From: Salsipaludibacter sp963735045
Lineage (GTDB): Bacteria > Actinomycetota > Nitriliruptoria > Nitriliruptorales > Nitriliruptoraceae
Assembly: GCA_963735045.1 (NCBI GenBank)
Contig: CAVTIZ010000003.1
Coordinates: 1,116,001-1,180,000 of the forward strand
Length of the DNA stretch: 64,000 nt
Reading direction: 5' to 3'
Part shown: in pieces, positions 19,681 to 28,138 of the stretch
How the letters are laid out: every line of letters begins with the position of its first letter
Position numbering within the stretch: position 1 is the stretch's first letter
Position numbers and translations under genes: made by a program
Notes under the pieces: generated by a model
Databases searched by the model: none
What the model was told of the DNA's origin: nothing
What the model saw: only the letters and a program-made list of their open reading frames with translations

Positions 19681-20649
19681 ATGTCCCTGCCTGCCCTCCT
19701 GCTCGGCCAGGCCACCCCCGGACCCTCCGCGGTCCCGTCACCGGGCCCGACCATCACCCTGGACCCGCCCGAGTCCGTCGGGGAGGCCACCAACCTGATC
19801 TGGGAGTCGGTGCAGGCGCTGTGGGAGGGCTTCGTCGCCAACATCCCGCTCATCCTGGTCGGGATCGTGCTGCTGGGCATCGGACTGTGGGTGATGCGTC
19901 CGATCGGACGCGCGGCCAGGAGTGGCATCCAGCGGGCCGGCGGCGACACCGTGGTGTCCAACCTGGTCGAGCGGCTGACCCGGATCATGGTGGTGGTTGC
20001 CTTCGCGCTGCTGGCGTTGTCGGTCGCCGGGGTGTCGGTGAGCGCCGTGCTGGCCGGGCTCGGGATCGCCGGGCTGGCGGTCGCCTTCGCCCTCCAGGGC
20101 ATCATCGAGAACTTCGTGTCGGGCTTGATCATCATCCTGCGCAAGCCGTTCCGGGCGGGCGACGAGATCCTGATCGAGGAGCGCCAGGGCGTGGTCACCG
20201 ACATCGACCTCCGCACGACCAGGATCCGGACCTACGACGGCGAACTCGTCATCATCCCCAACAACACGGTGTTCCAGGCGACCCTGGTCAACCTGACCCA
20301 TTCCGGGGTCATCCGCGGCGTGGCGGAGTTCGGCGTGGACTACCGCGACGACCACGACGCCGTCGCCGGGGTCGTGGAGGCCGCGGTCGCCGGGATCGAG
20401 GGGGTGCTGGCCAGTCCCGCACCGTCGGTGGTGTGCACGGGCCTGGGGGACTCCAGTGTCGACTTCGCCGTGCGCTTCTGGACCCGCGCGGACCGCTCCA
20501 GTGTGGTCAGGACGCTCGACCAGGTCCTGCGGTCCACCAAGACGGCCCTCGAGGATGCCGGATTCTCGATCCCGTGGCCGATCCGCACCCTGGTCATGGA
20601 CGACCTCGACGACAACGTGGTCGAGGTTCGCCGCCTCGACCGGGGTTGA
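19681..20649 (+). CDS. MscS-family small-conductance mechanosensitive channel
   Basis: 322 residues. TM segments lie near residues 50-72 (IPLILVGIVLLGIGLWVM), 100-120 (IMVVVAFALLALSVAGVSVSA), and 125-155, the pore-lining TM3 (AGLGIAGLAVAFALQGIIENFVSG), followed by the MscS beta domain (PFRAGDEILIEERQGVVTDIDLRTTRIRTYDGELVIIPN) and C-terminal alpha/beta domain. It releases solutes on hypo-osmotic shock. ATG at 19681; an in-frame GTG two codons earlier is also possible. Confidence 0.92.
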   Translation: MSLPALLLGQATPGPSAVPSPGPTITLDPPESVGEATNLIWESVQALWEGFVANIPLILVGIVLLGIGLWVMRPIGRAARSGIQRAGGDTVVSNLVERLTRIMVVVAFALLALSVAGVSVSAVLAGLGIAGLAVAFALQGIIENFVSGLIIILRKPFRAGDEILIEERQGVVTDIDLRTTRIRTYDGELVIIPNNTVFQATLVNLTHSGVIRGVAEFGVDYRDDHDAVAGVVEAAVAGIEGVLASPAPSVVCTGLGDSSVDFAVRFWTRADRSSVVRTLDQVLRSTKTALEDAGFSIPWPIRTLVMDDLDDNVVEVRRLDRG

Positions 20650-20737
20650 CCCGGCCGCGCGCCCTGCCGAGCGGCCGGGGCACACCACCCACCGGCGCCC
20701 CCGCAGCGCCGAGTGGGCGAGTCGGCACCCGGTGACC

Positions 20738-20743
20738 TAGCAT
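20738..20743 (+). promoter_or_regulatory. Candidate -10 element upstream of the hypothetical gene at 20811
   Basis: TAGCAT 67 nt before the GTG; same TAGNNT form as other starts here. Confidence 0.35.
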
Positions 20744-20810
20744 CGCCGACGTCCCCGTCCGCTCGACGCGCCATGCGTCCCGGGCGCGTCCCGACCCGGA
20801 GGAACACCGC

Positions 20811-21293
20811 GTGAGCCGTATCGACGACGTCCTGCGTGACGGTGGCCTGGTCTGGAAGTCGGGCTCCGACGACGAGTGGGAACTGCACGGCGACGACGAC
20901 GTCCTCGCCCGGATCAGCAACGACATCGTCGTGCTGGACGGGCGCCGCTGCGAACTGCGCCACGGCCGGGGCTACACCACACTGGTCGACGTCGGTCGTG
21001 GGTCCCGGTTGGCCAGCCTGCGCATCCTTGGTCACGGGGCCGGCCAGGTGACCCTTCCGTCCGCACGGGTGCGCATCTCCAAGCAGGGCGTCGGACCGTT
21101 CAAGTGGGAGGTCACCGACGACCTGTCGGGACCGCGCCTGGTGGACATCCTCAAGATCCCCGGCCAGCTCCGACTGCGCGCCGGCGACGGACTGGCGCCG
21201 TCGACGCCCGTCGGGGTGCTGGCGACCTTCGTGGCGCTGACGATCGTCCCCGACCTGCGGTCGCGGGCCCTGGCGGCCTCGCCAGCCGCCTGA
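20811..21293 (+). CDS. Hypothetical protein, beta-rich with a C-terminal hydrophobic segment
   Basis: 160 residues, not recognised. The first 120 residues alternate charged and beta-forming stretches (WELHGDDDVLARIS, LASLRILGHGAGQVTLPS, VGPFKWEVTD). They faintly recall the tubby/LURP-one/scramblase-like fold, but I cannot support that assignment. Residues about 132-150 (GVLATFVALTIVP) could be one membrane helix. GTG start at 20811 follows GGAGGAACACC, a good SD. It is monocistronic and faces acs across a strong hairpin. Confidence 0.7.
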   Translation: MSRIDDVLRDGGLVWKSGSDDEWELHGDDDVLARISNDIVVLDGRRCELRHGRGYTTLVDVGRGSRLASLRILGHGAGQVTLPSARVRISKQGVGPFKWEVTDDLSGPRLVDILKIPGQLRLRAGDGLAPSTPVGVLATFVALTIVPDLRSRALAASPAA

Positions 21294-21310
21294 GCCACCA
21301 CGGGCGACGA

Positions 21311-21335
21311 ACGGGACCCCGGCCGGGGGTCCCGT
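21311..21335. terminator. Bidirectional hairpin terminator
   Basis: ACGGGACCCC, loop GGCCG, GGGGTCCCGT: a perfect 10-bp stem between the convergent hypothetical gene (ends 21293) and acs (ends 21356). No T-tract. Confidence 0.75.
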
Positions 21336-21355
21336 CGTCCATCCGGGGGTCGGGC

Positions 21356-23311
21356 TCAGTCGCCGCCGCCGTCGTCGGCCAGGTAGCGCTCCTTGATGGA
21401 GTCGACCACGCCGGCGTCGGCCAGCGTGGTCGTGTCGCCCAGCTCGGTGTCCTCGGCGATGTCCTTGAGCAGTCGCCGCATGATCTTGCCCGATCGGGTC
21501 TTGGGCAGGTCCCCGGTGAACAGCAGCGACGTCGGCTTGGCGATCGGGGAGATCATCGTGGCGACGTGGTTGCGCAGTTCCGTCGCCAGCTCCTGGTTCT
21601 CCTCCACGCCGCCGCGAGTGGTCACGAACGCCGCGATCGCCTGGCCGGTCATGTCGTCCTTGCGTCCGACCACGGCAGCCTCGGCGACCGCTTCGTGGCT
21701 GACCAGGGCCGACTCGATCTCGGTGGTCGAGATGCGATGCCCGGAGATGTTCATGACGTCGTCGACTCGTCCCAGCAGCCAGAAGTAGCCGTCGTCGTCG
21801 CGCTTGGCACCGTCGCCGGCGAAGTAGACCCCGTCGAAGCGCGACCAGTAGGTGTCCCGGTAGCGCTGTTGGTCGCCCCAGATGCCGCGCAGCATCGACG
21901 GCCACGGGCGATCGACCACCAGGTAGCCACCGCCGGGCACGCCCACGGACTCGCCCTGTTCGTCGTAGATGTCCACGGAGATGCCCGGCAGCGGCAGGGT
22001 GGCTGAACCCGGCTTGGTGGTGACCTCACCGGGCACCGGTGCGATCATCATCCCGCCGGTCTCGGTCTGCCACCACGTGTCCACGATCGGGCACTCGCCA
22101 TTGCCGATGACCTCGTGGTACCAGATCCAGGCCTCGGGGTTGATCGGCTCGCCGACGGTGCCCAGCACCCGCAGCGACGACAGGTCGTGGGCCGCCGGGT
22201 GCTCGTCGCCCCACTTCATGAACGCCCGGATGGCGGTGGGGGCCGTGTAGAGCTGGGTGACGCCGAACTCCTCGATGATCGACCACAACCGGTCCTCGGC
22301 GGGGAAGTTCGGGGCGCCCTCGTACATGATCGAGGTCGTCCGGTTGGCCAGCGGCCCGTAGACGATGTAGGAGTGACCGGTGACCCAGCCGATGTCGGCG
22401 GCACACCAGTAGACGTCGGTGTCGGGCTTGAGGTCGAACACCGTGCGGTGGGTGTAGCTGACCTGGGTCATGTAGCCCCCGGTGGTGTGCATCACCCCCT
22501 TGGGCTTGCCGGTCGTGCCGGAGGTGTACAGCAGGTACAGCAGGTCCTCGCTGTCCATGCGCTCGGGTTCGCACTCGCTGGACTGGCCGTCCATGGCGTC
22601 GTGCCACCAGATGTCCCGGCCCTCGGCCATGTCGACGTCGACCTCGGTGCGCCGGACCACCAGGGTGTTGGTGATCGTCGGGGTCCGCTCCAGCGCCTCG
22701 TCGGCCAGTTCCTTGAGGGGGAACACGTCACCGCGGCGGTAGGCACCGTCGGCGGTGACCAACACCTTGCAGTCGGCGTCGTTGATGCGGTCGACCAGCG
22801 CCTGGGACGAGAACCCCGCGAACACCACCGAGTGTGGCGCCCCGATGCGGGCACAGGCCAGCATGATGATCGGCAGCTCGAGGATCATGGGCAGGTAGAT
22901 CGCCACCCGGTCGCCGCGTTCCACACCCAGTTCCCGCAGGGTGTTCGCGGCCTTGCACACCTCGTCCAGCAGCTCCGCGTAGGTCAGGTCGACCCGGTCG
23001 TCGGGCTCACCGATCCAGTGGTAGGCGACCTGGTCACCGTGACCGGCCTCGACGTGGCGATCGAGGCAGTTGACGGACGCGTTGAGCGTGCCGCCCTCGA
23101 ACCAGGTCGCGAAGGGCTCGTCCCACGTGTGCACCTCGTCGTAGTCGTCGTACCAGTCGAGGTGGCCGGCCTGGTCGGCCCAGAAGCCCAGCCAGTCGGT
23201 GTCTGCGGTGTCTCGCAGGGACGAGTCGCGGATGTTCGCGTCGGCCCGGAACTCCTCGGGCGGCGGGAACGTGCGATCTTCCTGGAGGAGGTCCTCGATG
23301 GCGTCGGACAT
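21356..23311 (-). CDS. acs: Acetyl-CoA synthetase
   Basis: 651 residues, the normal length. AMP-forming motifs: YTSGTTGKPKGVMH (P-loop), TGHSYIVYGPL, WWQTETGG, then GDGAKRDDDGYFWLLGRVDDVMNISGHR, and PKTRSGKIMRR with the catalytic, acetylation-controlled Lys. It activates acetate through acetyl-AMP. The nearby sirtuin at 26075 is of the class that deacetylates this Lys, though the genes are 3 kb apart. A minus-strand TACCGT (23397-23392) about 80 nt before the ATG could be the -10. Confidence 0.96.
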   Translation of the reverse strand: MSDAIEDLLQEDRTFPPPEEFRADANIRDSSLRDTADTDWLGFWADQAGHLDWYDDYDEVHTWDEPFATWFEGGTLNASVNCLDRHVEAGHGDQVAYHWIGEPDDRVDLTYAELLDEVCKAANTLRELGVERGDRVAIYLPMILELPIIMLACARIGAPHSVVFAGFSSQALVDRINDADCKVLVTADGAYRRGDVFPLKELADEALERTPTITNTLVVRRTEVDVDMAEGRDIWWHDAMDGQSSECEPERMDSEDLLYLLYTSGTTGKPKGVMHTTGGYMTQVSYTHRTVFDLKPDTDVYWCAADIGWVTGHSYIVYGPLANRTTSIMYEGAPNFPAEDRLWSIIEEFGVTQLYTAPTAIRAFMKWGDEHPAAHDLSSLRVLGTVGEPINPEAWIWYHEVIGNGECPIVDTWWQTETGGMMIAPVPGEVTTKPGSATLPLPGISVDIYDEQGESVGVPGGGYLVVDRPWPSMLRGIWGDQQRYRDTYWSRFDGVYFAGDGAKRDDDGYFWLLGRVDDVMNISGHRISTTEIESALVSHEAVAEAAVVGRKDDMTGQAIAAFVTTRGGVEENQELATELRNHVATMISPIAKPTSLLFTGDLPKTRSGKIMRRLLKDIAEDTELGDTTTLADAGVVDSIKERYLADDGGGD

Positions 23312-23500
23312 GGACGTGCTCCGTTCGGTCGACGGGGGATCGGTGGACGCCCCGGGACACGTCGACGTGGGCTTCCACCGGTCCGGCATCGACGGTAGTG
23401 AAGCCCGGGTGGACCGTCTCGGACTTGTGGGCAGGGCCGGCGGACGCCGTCGTCGCGGGCGCGACCACCCCGGTCCCGCCGCGGACGGTGGTGTGGTTGC

Positions 23501-24499
23501 ATGGGGGCCGTGAGCGGCATCGACTGGGACCTCTGGGAAGAGGACTACGACGACCTCGACGTGGCGGCGCATCGCCGTCGTCGGGGCACCAAGCGATCCA
23601 CCAAGGCCCAGGAACGCATCGACGACGCCGACCAGGCCCGCGTGGTCGCCGTCGCACGGGGCCTGCTGGAGGTGTTCCACGACGGTCGGCGCCAGTCGGC
23701 GCGCTTCGGGGGGGCGATGCGGGGCACCAAGGTCGCGGTCGGTGACCGGGTCCGCATCCGTCCCGCCCGTCGCGACACCGACGTCGCCCGGGTGCTGGGT
23801 CGCGACGAGCGCACGACGTTCCTGACCCGCACGCCCGACGACGACGCCGACACCGAGCGGGTCGTGGTCGCCAACGCCGACGCGGTGGCGGTGGTGGTGT
23901 CGGCCGATCGGGCCGTCGACGCCCGCGGCTTCATCGACCGAGTGCTGGTGTCGGCGTCGGTGGGGTCGATGGCCGGGCTGGTCGTGGTCAACAAGGTCGA
24001 CCTGGTGGACGCCGACGTGGTCGCCACCGCCATGGCGCCCTATCGCGACCTCGACGTCGACGTGGTGGTCACCTCGGCCGAGACCGGCGCGGGGCTGGAC
24101 GACCTGCGGGTCCGGCTGGCCGGGTGCTGGACGGCCTTCACGGGCCACTCCGGGGTCGGCAAGTCGTCGTTGTTCAACCTGGTCGTGCCCGCCGCCGACC
24201 AGGACGTGGCCGCGATCGGACGCCACGGGGGGCGCCACACGACCGTGGCCGCGGTCGCCCAGCACGCACCCGCGCTTGACGCCTGGCTGGTGGACACCCC
24301 GGGCGTGCGGTCCTTCGGGCTGGGGACGCTGACCGCCCCCGAGCTGGCCGCGCACTTCCCCGAACTCGCCGGCCTGGACTGCGAGCTCGACGACTGCCAG
24401 CACGTCGACGAACCGGGCTGCGCCCGCCGCGAGGACACCATGGCGCCGTCTCGCTGGGCCTCCTACCTGCGGATCCGCGAGGGCCTGGTCCCCGCCTGA
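23501..24499 (+). CDS. rsgA: Ribosome small-subunit-dependent GTPase RsgA
   Basis: 332 residues. Circularly permuted GTPase order is visible: NKVDLVD (G4), TSAETG (G5), GHSGVGKSSL (G1), GRHGGRHTTV (G2), VDTPGVRSF (G3), after an N-terminal OB-like domain. The zinc knuckle CELDDCQHVDEPGC follows. It checks late 30S assembly. The N-terminus is longer and more charged than in E. coli (RRRRGTKRSTK). ATG at 23501; a GTG three codons later (23510) is equally plausible. Confidence 0.95.
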   Translation: MGAVSGIDWDLWEEDYDDLDVAAHRRRRGTKRSTKAQERIDDADQARVVAVARGLLEVFHDGRRQSARFGGAMRGTKVAVGDRVRIRPARRDTDVARVLGRDERTTFLTRTPDDDADTERVVVANADAVAVVVSADRAVDARGFIDRVLVSASVGSMAGLVVVNKVDLVDADVVATAMAPYRDLDVDVVVTSAETGAGLDDLRVRLAGCWTAFTGHSGVGKSSLFNLVVPAADQDVAAIGRHGGRHTTVAAVAQHAPALDAWLVDTPGVRSFGLGTLTAPELAAHFPELAGLDCELDDCQHVDEPGCARREDTMAPSRWASYLRIREGLVPA

Positions 24500-24575
24500 C
24501 CGTGGTGCCCGACCACGAGGCTGCGTCGTGTCGCGGCTGCCCGGCCCGGCGCCCGCGACCGGTGGGCGCCGTCGC

Positions 24576-24581
24576 TACGCT
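24576..24581 (+). promoter_or_regulatory. Candidate -10 of tRNA-Cys
   Basis: TACGCT, 17 nt before the first base of the tRNA. Confidence 0.45.
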
Positions 24582-24598
24582 GTCCGGTCGCATGCCCC

Positions 24599-24669
24599 GG
24601 CGGGGTAGCCAAGTGGTAAGGCAGGGGACTGCAAATCCTCTATCACGGGTTCGATTCCCGTCCCCGCCT
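24599..24669 (+). tRNA. tRNA-Cys (GCA)
   Basis: 71-nt cloverleaf. Acceptor GGCGGGG pairs with CCCCGCC; anticodon stem GGGGA/TCCTC with loop CTGCAAA giving anticodon GCA; T-arm ACGGG-TTCGATT-CCCGT. Discriminator T73. CCA is not encoded. Confidence 0.96.
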
Positions 24670-24743
24670 CTCCGGTCGCGGTCGCCGGACTCGTCGGACG
24701 TGTTCGAGCCGCGACGTGGTTCGCACCACTCCGGACGGTCGGC

Positions 24744-24749
24744 TAGCAT
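24744..24749 (+). promoter_or_regulatory. Candidate promoter of tRNA-Val
   Basis: TAGCAT 14 nt before the tRNA, with TTCGCA 18 nt further upstream as a possible -35 (4 of 6 to TTGACA). Confidence 0.5.
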
Positions 24750-24763
24750 GTCCGTCCGATCCC

Positions 24764-24840
24764 GGGGTGTTAGCTCAGATGGCTAGAGCGCTCGCCCGAC
24801 ACGCGAGAGGTCACTGGTTCAAATCCAGTACGCCCCACCA
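24764..24840 (+). tRNA. tRNA-Val (GAC), with C33
   Basis: 77 nt including an encoded CCA. Acceptor GGGGTGT pairs with ACGCCCC (one T-G wobble), D-arm GCTC/GAGC, anticodon stem CTCGC/GCGAG, T-arm ACTGG-TTCAAAT-CCAGT. The anticodon loop is CCGACAC: anticodon GAC, but position 33 is C instead of the almost universal T. Encoded CCA distinguishes it from the neighbouring tRNA-Cys. Confidence 0.9.
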
Positions 24841-24870
24841 CGAAACGGCTCCGCTTGCGGAGCCGTTTCG
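24841..24870 (+). terminator. Hairpin terminator directly after tRNA-Val
   Basis: CGAAACGGCTCCG, loop CTTG, CGGAGCCGTTTCG: perfect 13-bp stem starting at the base after CCA, with TTT in the distal arm. Most likely a terminator/processing structure for the tRNA. Confidence 0.85.
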
Positions 24871-24893
24871 CCTGTCGCCCCCGTGACCGGTCC

Positions 24894-25496
24894 GTGACCG
24901 TCGCCTGGGACCGTCTCGCGCGGTCCTACCGGTTCCAGGAATGGCTCGAGCGTCCCGGCTGGGACGCCCTGGTGGCACTGGCCCGTCCGGACCCCACGGA
25001 CGTGGTGGCCGACCTGGGCTGTGGACCGGGCACGGCCGCACGCATGCTGGCCCGGCGCGGTCGGCACGTGGCCGGGCTGGCCGGCGTCGACACCTCGCCG
25101 GCCATGCTGTCGCGAGCCCGCGACGCCGGGATGGCGGTGGTCCGGGGCGACGTGCGTGACGTCCCACTGCCCGACGCCACGGCCGACCTGGTCGTGTGTG
25201 GCTGGGTGCTGCACCTGCTGGACCAGGACGGTCGGCGTGCGGCCCTGGTCGAGGTCGCCCGACTGGTGGGCGCACACGGGCGTGGTGTCGTCCTGGTGCC
25301 GGGACGGCCGCCGGGTCGTGCGGGACGTCTGGTCCGCGGGTTGCTGCGTGCGACCGTCGCCTCCCGGACGTTGGCGCGGGTCCACGCCCTGGACGACGAC
25401 GTGGCGGCCGCCGGCCTGGAGGTCATCGTCGACCGGACGGTCGGCAGTGGGACGTGGGGCTACGTCACCCGGGTGCTGGTGGTGCGTGCGACCTGA
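24894..25496 (+). CDS. SAM-dependent methyltransferase (class I)
   Basis: 200 residues. VVADLGCGPGTAARMLARRG is the SAM-binding motif I, GVDTSPAML the acidic loop, DVRDVPLPDATADLVVCGWVLHLL motifs II-III. It resembles UbiE/Methyltransf_11-type enzymes acting on small molecules; the substrate cannot be inferred. The GTG at 24894 is used because the earlier in-frame TTG lies inside the tRNA terminator. No strong SD. Confidence 0.8.
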   Translation: MTVAWDRLARSYRFQEWLERPGWDALVALARPDPTDVVADLGCGPGTAARMLARRGRHVAGLAGVDTSPAMLSRARDAGMAVVRGDVRDVPLPDATADLVVCGWVLHLLDQDGRRAALVEVARLVGAHGRGVVLVPGRPPGRAGRLVRGLLRATVASRTLARVHALDDDVAAAGLEVIVDRTVGSGTWGYVTRVLVVRAT

Positions 25497-25514
25497 TCCG
25501 GCCCGTGCCACCGG

Positions 25515-25964
25515 TCATCGGTCGCCCCAGCCGTAGCGCACCTCGTCGAGGCCGGGCTGGCCGGGTTCGTGGGCCGCCACTGCGTCCGTCCGGTCCACGT
25601 CCAGCGCCAACTGGCGGTCCGTGCGGGCGGCCGGCGTGTCGGTGGCGTCGGGCTGTCCGGTCACCGCACTCCACCACCATCGCAGCCCACGCGGGGCATT
25701 GCGGATGCCCAGGGCGTCGAGGCCGCGATCGGCGTTGCCGAGGAAGATGTCGACGTCCACCCGTCGGTGCACGGTCGCGGCCACGACGTCGTCGGTGGGG
25801 TAGTCCTGGCGCAGCCGCGCGACCACGTCGTCGCGGGCGTCCACCAGGCGATACCGCGTCCCGACGGGGTCGGCAGCGGCGGCCAGGTCGCGGCGCACGT
25901 GGCGCCACAGCAGGCGCTGGCGTGCGAACCAGTCCCAGGCGTGGCGCGGTGGCGTGGGCGCCAC
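25515..25964 (-). CDS. Hypothetical protein
   Basis: 149 residues, not recognised. The GTG at 25964 has GGGAGG 6 nt upstream. The protein starts with an aromatic/basic segment (HAWDWFARQRLLWRHVRR), is rich in Asp and Arg (YRLVDARDDVVARLRQDY), and has a Trp cluster (LRWWWSAV) near residue 100. No signal peptide or TM segment. It converges with the methyltransferase gene 18 bp away. Confidence 0.6.
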   Translation of the reverse strand: MAPTPPRHAWDWFARQRLLWRHVRRDLAAAADPVGTRYRLVDARDDVVARLRQDYPTDDVVAATVHRRVDVDIFLGNADRGLDALGIRNAPRGLRWWWSAVTGQPDATDTPAARTDRQLALDVDRTDAVAAHEPGQPGLDEVRYGWGDR

Positions 25965-26074
25965 TGGTGGCCTCCCGTGCGGGGATGTCCCCGCACGATA
26001 GCCCCGGCAGGCCCTGGTCGGCATCAGCCACTCGCTGGTCGGCACCCCGGTCGTGGCCCGACGGGAACCCGACG

Positions 26075-26884
26075 TCAGCCCTGGTCCAGTGCGGCCAGGA
26101 CGCGGGGGAGCCAGTGCTCGACGGGGTCGCGTCGGACCACGGTGGCGAGGTGGTCGTAGGGCGTCGGCTCGGCGTTGCCGATCACCAGCGGGATGCCGAT
26201 CTCGTGGGCCGCGGGGACCAGTGACGCCGCGGGCACCACCTGCAACGACGTGCCCAGCACCAGGACCAGGTCGCCACCCTCCACCAGCGACCAGGCACGT
26301 TGCACCGTCGCCGCGTCCATCGCCTGGCCGAACGAGATCGTGGCCGCCTTCAGGATCCCGCCGCAGTCCGGGCAGTGCGGATCGTCCTCGCCGGCGTCGA
26401 GGCGGTCCAGCACGCCACGGGTGGGACCCTGCCACCCACACCCATCCGCGACGCCGTCACGGGGCGCCGTCCCGATGCAGGTCGTGGTGTGCGCGGTGCC
26501 GTGCAACTCGACCACGTCGGTGCTGCCGGCGGCCTGGTGCAGGCCGTCGATGTTCTGGGTCACCACGCCCGCCACGTGGCCGCGGCGTTGCAGGTCGGCG
26601 ATGGCCTCGTGGGCCGGGTTGGGGCGGGCCCCGGCATCGAGGAACTCCCGTCTCATCGCCCAGCCCGACGCCCGCACCGACGCGTCGTCGACGTGGCGCT
26701 GGAAGGTCAGTTCACGGGGGTCGTGGCGGGTCCACAGGCCCGTCGGGGAACGGAAGTCGGGCAGGCCCGACCCGGTCGACACCCCGGCGCCGGTGAGGAC
26801 CACGGCGGCCTCGGATCCCGCCACCAGCGCCACCAGGCGCTCGAGGGCCACCGCGTCGGTCGGGTCGGGGGCGAAGGTGGCCAT
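26075..26884 (-). CDS. Sir2-family NAD-dependent protein deacylase
   Basis: 269 residues. GAGVSTGSGLPDFRS (NAD-binding GAG), TQNIDGLHQAAG (with catalytic-region TQNID), ELHGT (catalytic His), one C...C pair at TTTCIG/DGCGW and the second at HCPDCGG (zinc), then GTSLQVVPA and IGNAEPTP. This is the short bacterial sirtuin type that removes acyl groups from lysines, such as that of Acs. ATG at 26884. Confidence 0.93.
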   Translation of the reverse strand: MATFAPDPTDAVALERLVALVAGSEAAVVLTGAGVSTGSGLPDFRSPTGLWTRHDPRELTFQRHVDDASVRASGWAMRREFLDAGARPNPAHEAIADLQRRGHVAGVVTQNIDGLHQAAGSTDVVELHGTAHTTTCIGTAPRDGVADGCGWQGPTRGVLDRLDAGEDDPHCPDCGGILKAATISFGQAMDAATVQRAWSLVEGGDLVLVLGTSLQVVPAASLVPAAHEIGIPLVIGNAEPTPYDHLATVVRRDPVEHWLPRVLAALDQG

Positions 26885-26944
26885 GGCGGCTCCCGGTGCG
26901 TTCGTCGGCTTGGGATCGGGGGCGGCGGTCTCGTCCCCCGGCGA

Positions 26945-27019
26945 ATCGTGGTCGGATCGTGGTCGGATCGTGGTCGGATCGGGGTCGGATCGGGGTCGGA
27001 TCCTGGTCGGATCGTGGTT
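26945..27019. repeat. Tandem repeat of an 11-bp unit (GATCGTGGTCG)
   Basis: Seven uninterrupted copies of GATC(G/C)(T/G)GGTCG between the sirtuin start (26884) and a possible -10 at 27042-27047 (TACCCT). Period is exactly 11 bp, close to a helical turn, with GATC in each unit. On the minus strand it reads as Asp-Pro-Thr/Arg-Ser repeats with no start context; treated as non-coding. Confidence 0.9.
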
Positions 27020-27176
27020 TGGGCGGGAGCCCGGGCCGCCGTACCCTGCTCCCGTCGCGTCCGCACCACGGCTCCGACACCCGGCACGGTACGGGCCAGC
27101 CCTGGCCGGGAACCGCCATCGCGACCCGGGATCGCCGGTCGGCCCCCGGCGCCGCTTCCGACCACCTCGAGGCATC

Positions 27177-27380
27177 GTGTCGTCGTCGCCAGCCCCACCG
27201 GTCCGGCCCGCCCGGCGCCATGCTGCGGGTCGCGTCGGCGGGCCACGCTGGTGGGTGGCGGTTGCGATCGTGTGCGTCCTGGCCTGGGGGGGCGGGGCGT
27301 GCGCGGCCACCGACGACGGCACCCGTGTCCGGGACCGGGACGGTGCGGGCGTGCCGTTGGACCCGGAGGTGACCCCGTGA
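27177..27380 (+). CDS. Small predicted membrane or exported protein
   Basis: 67 residues from a GTG with AGG 4-5 nt upstream. A basic, Pro-rich head is followed by one hydrophobic segment (WWVAVAIVCVLAWGGGACAA) at about 24-44 and a short polar tail. The GGGAC could be read as a weak lipobox but does not match it well. Its TGA overlaps the next GTG (GTGA), so it is coupled to the following membrane protein. Function unknown. Confidence 0.55.
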   Translation: MSSSPAPPVRPARRHAAGRVGGPRWWVAVAIVCVLAWGGGACAATDDGTRVRDRDGAGVPLDPEVTP

Positions 27381-28135
27381 ACGAGCGTGCCCGCGATCCC
27401 GACGTCGACCACGGCGTGGACCGGCCCGAGTCCGGCGGCGACGGGGACCGACCGCCCACTGGCCACCCGTCGCGCCCGCCCCTGGTCGCGATGGTCGTGG
27501 TCGGCCTGGTCGGCCTGGTGGTGCTGGTGCTGTTCCTGCGCAGCGCCGGGCTGTCCTCCCAATCGGTGACGGCGTCGATGCTGGACGAGGAGGAGACGGT
27601 GGTCGGGCCCGGGGCGGTGACCATCGACCTCGGCAGCGTGACCGTGACCGGCGAGCTCGGCGCCGAATGGATCCAGCGCGAACGCTGCCCCGGCTGGGTG
27701 CAGTTCAATTCCCTGGAGGGTGACGCGACGACGGTGCACGTGATCGCGACGACGGGTGTCCCGGATCCGGCCACCGGTCGCCTGCTCCCGGTCGACGACC
27801 ACGTCGCCTGGTTGGCGAGCGAGGCCGGCATCGACGTGGCCGACCCCGAGTCGACGACGCTGCTCGGCGAGCCTGCGGTCCGAGGGCCACTGGTGGCCGC
27901 GTCGGGCGCGCCCGAGGATGCCCTGGTGGCGGCCTGCCGTGAGGCCAGCGGCCGGGGCGGCAGCGGCATCCGTGGTCCGGCCGCCGGGTTCGACCAGTAC
28001 CTGGTGGCCACCGATGCCCCGGTCGAGGGTGTCGGGACGGTCGTGGTGCTGGGCGCGGCGTGGGTCGGCGGTGACATCGACCTGGCGACGAGCGAGGCCC
28101 GGGACCTGGCGGCCTCGCTCGAGCGGGGCCCGTGA
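27377..28135 (+). CDS. Hypothetical single-pass membrane protein
   Basis: 252 residues. A 35-residue polar N-terminus, a TM helix at about 37-54 (LVAMVVVGLVGLVVLVLFL), then an external domain of about 195 residues with two Cys (RERCPGW, AACREA) that may form a disulfide. No recognised domain. Co-translated with the 67-residue protein; converges with the next gene with 3 bp between stops. Confidence 0.65.
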   Translation: MNERARDPDVDHGVDRPESGGDGDRPPTGHPSRPPLVAMVVVGLVGLVVLVLFLRSAGLSSQSVTASMLDEEETVVGPGAVTIDLGSVTVTGELGAEWIQRERCPGWVQFNSLEGDATTVHVIATTGVPDPATGRLLPVDDHVAWLASEAGIDVADPESTTLLGEPAVRGPLVAASGAPEDALVAACREASGRGGSGIRGPAAGFDQYLVATDAPVEGVGTVVVLGAAWVGGDIDLATSEARDLAASLERGP

Positions 28136-28138
28136 CGA

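Noticed and set aside
24841..24870. Palindromic phage attachment site at the tRNA-Val end
   Set aside because: It is a perfect hairpin right after CCA, and no integrase or second partial tRNA copy is nearby; a terminator is simpler.
26945..27019. CRISPR or coding repeat
   Set aside because: Period 11 bp without spacers, and no start or SD for an encoded repeat peptide.
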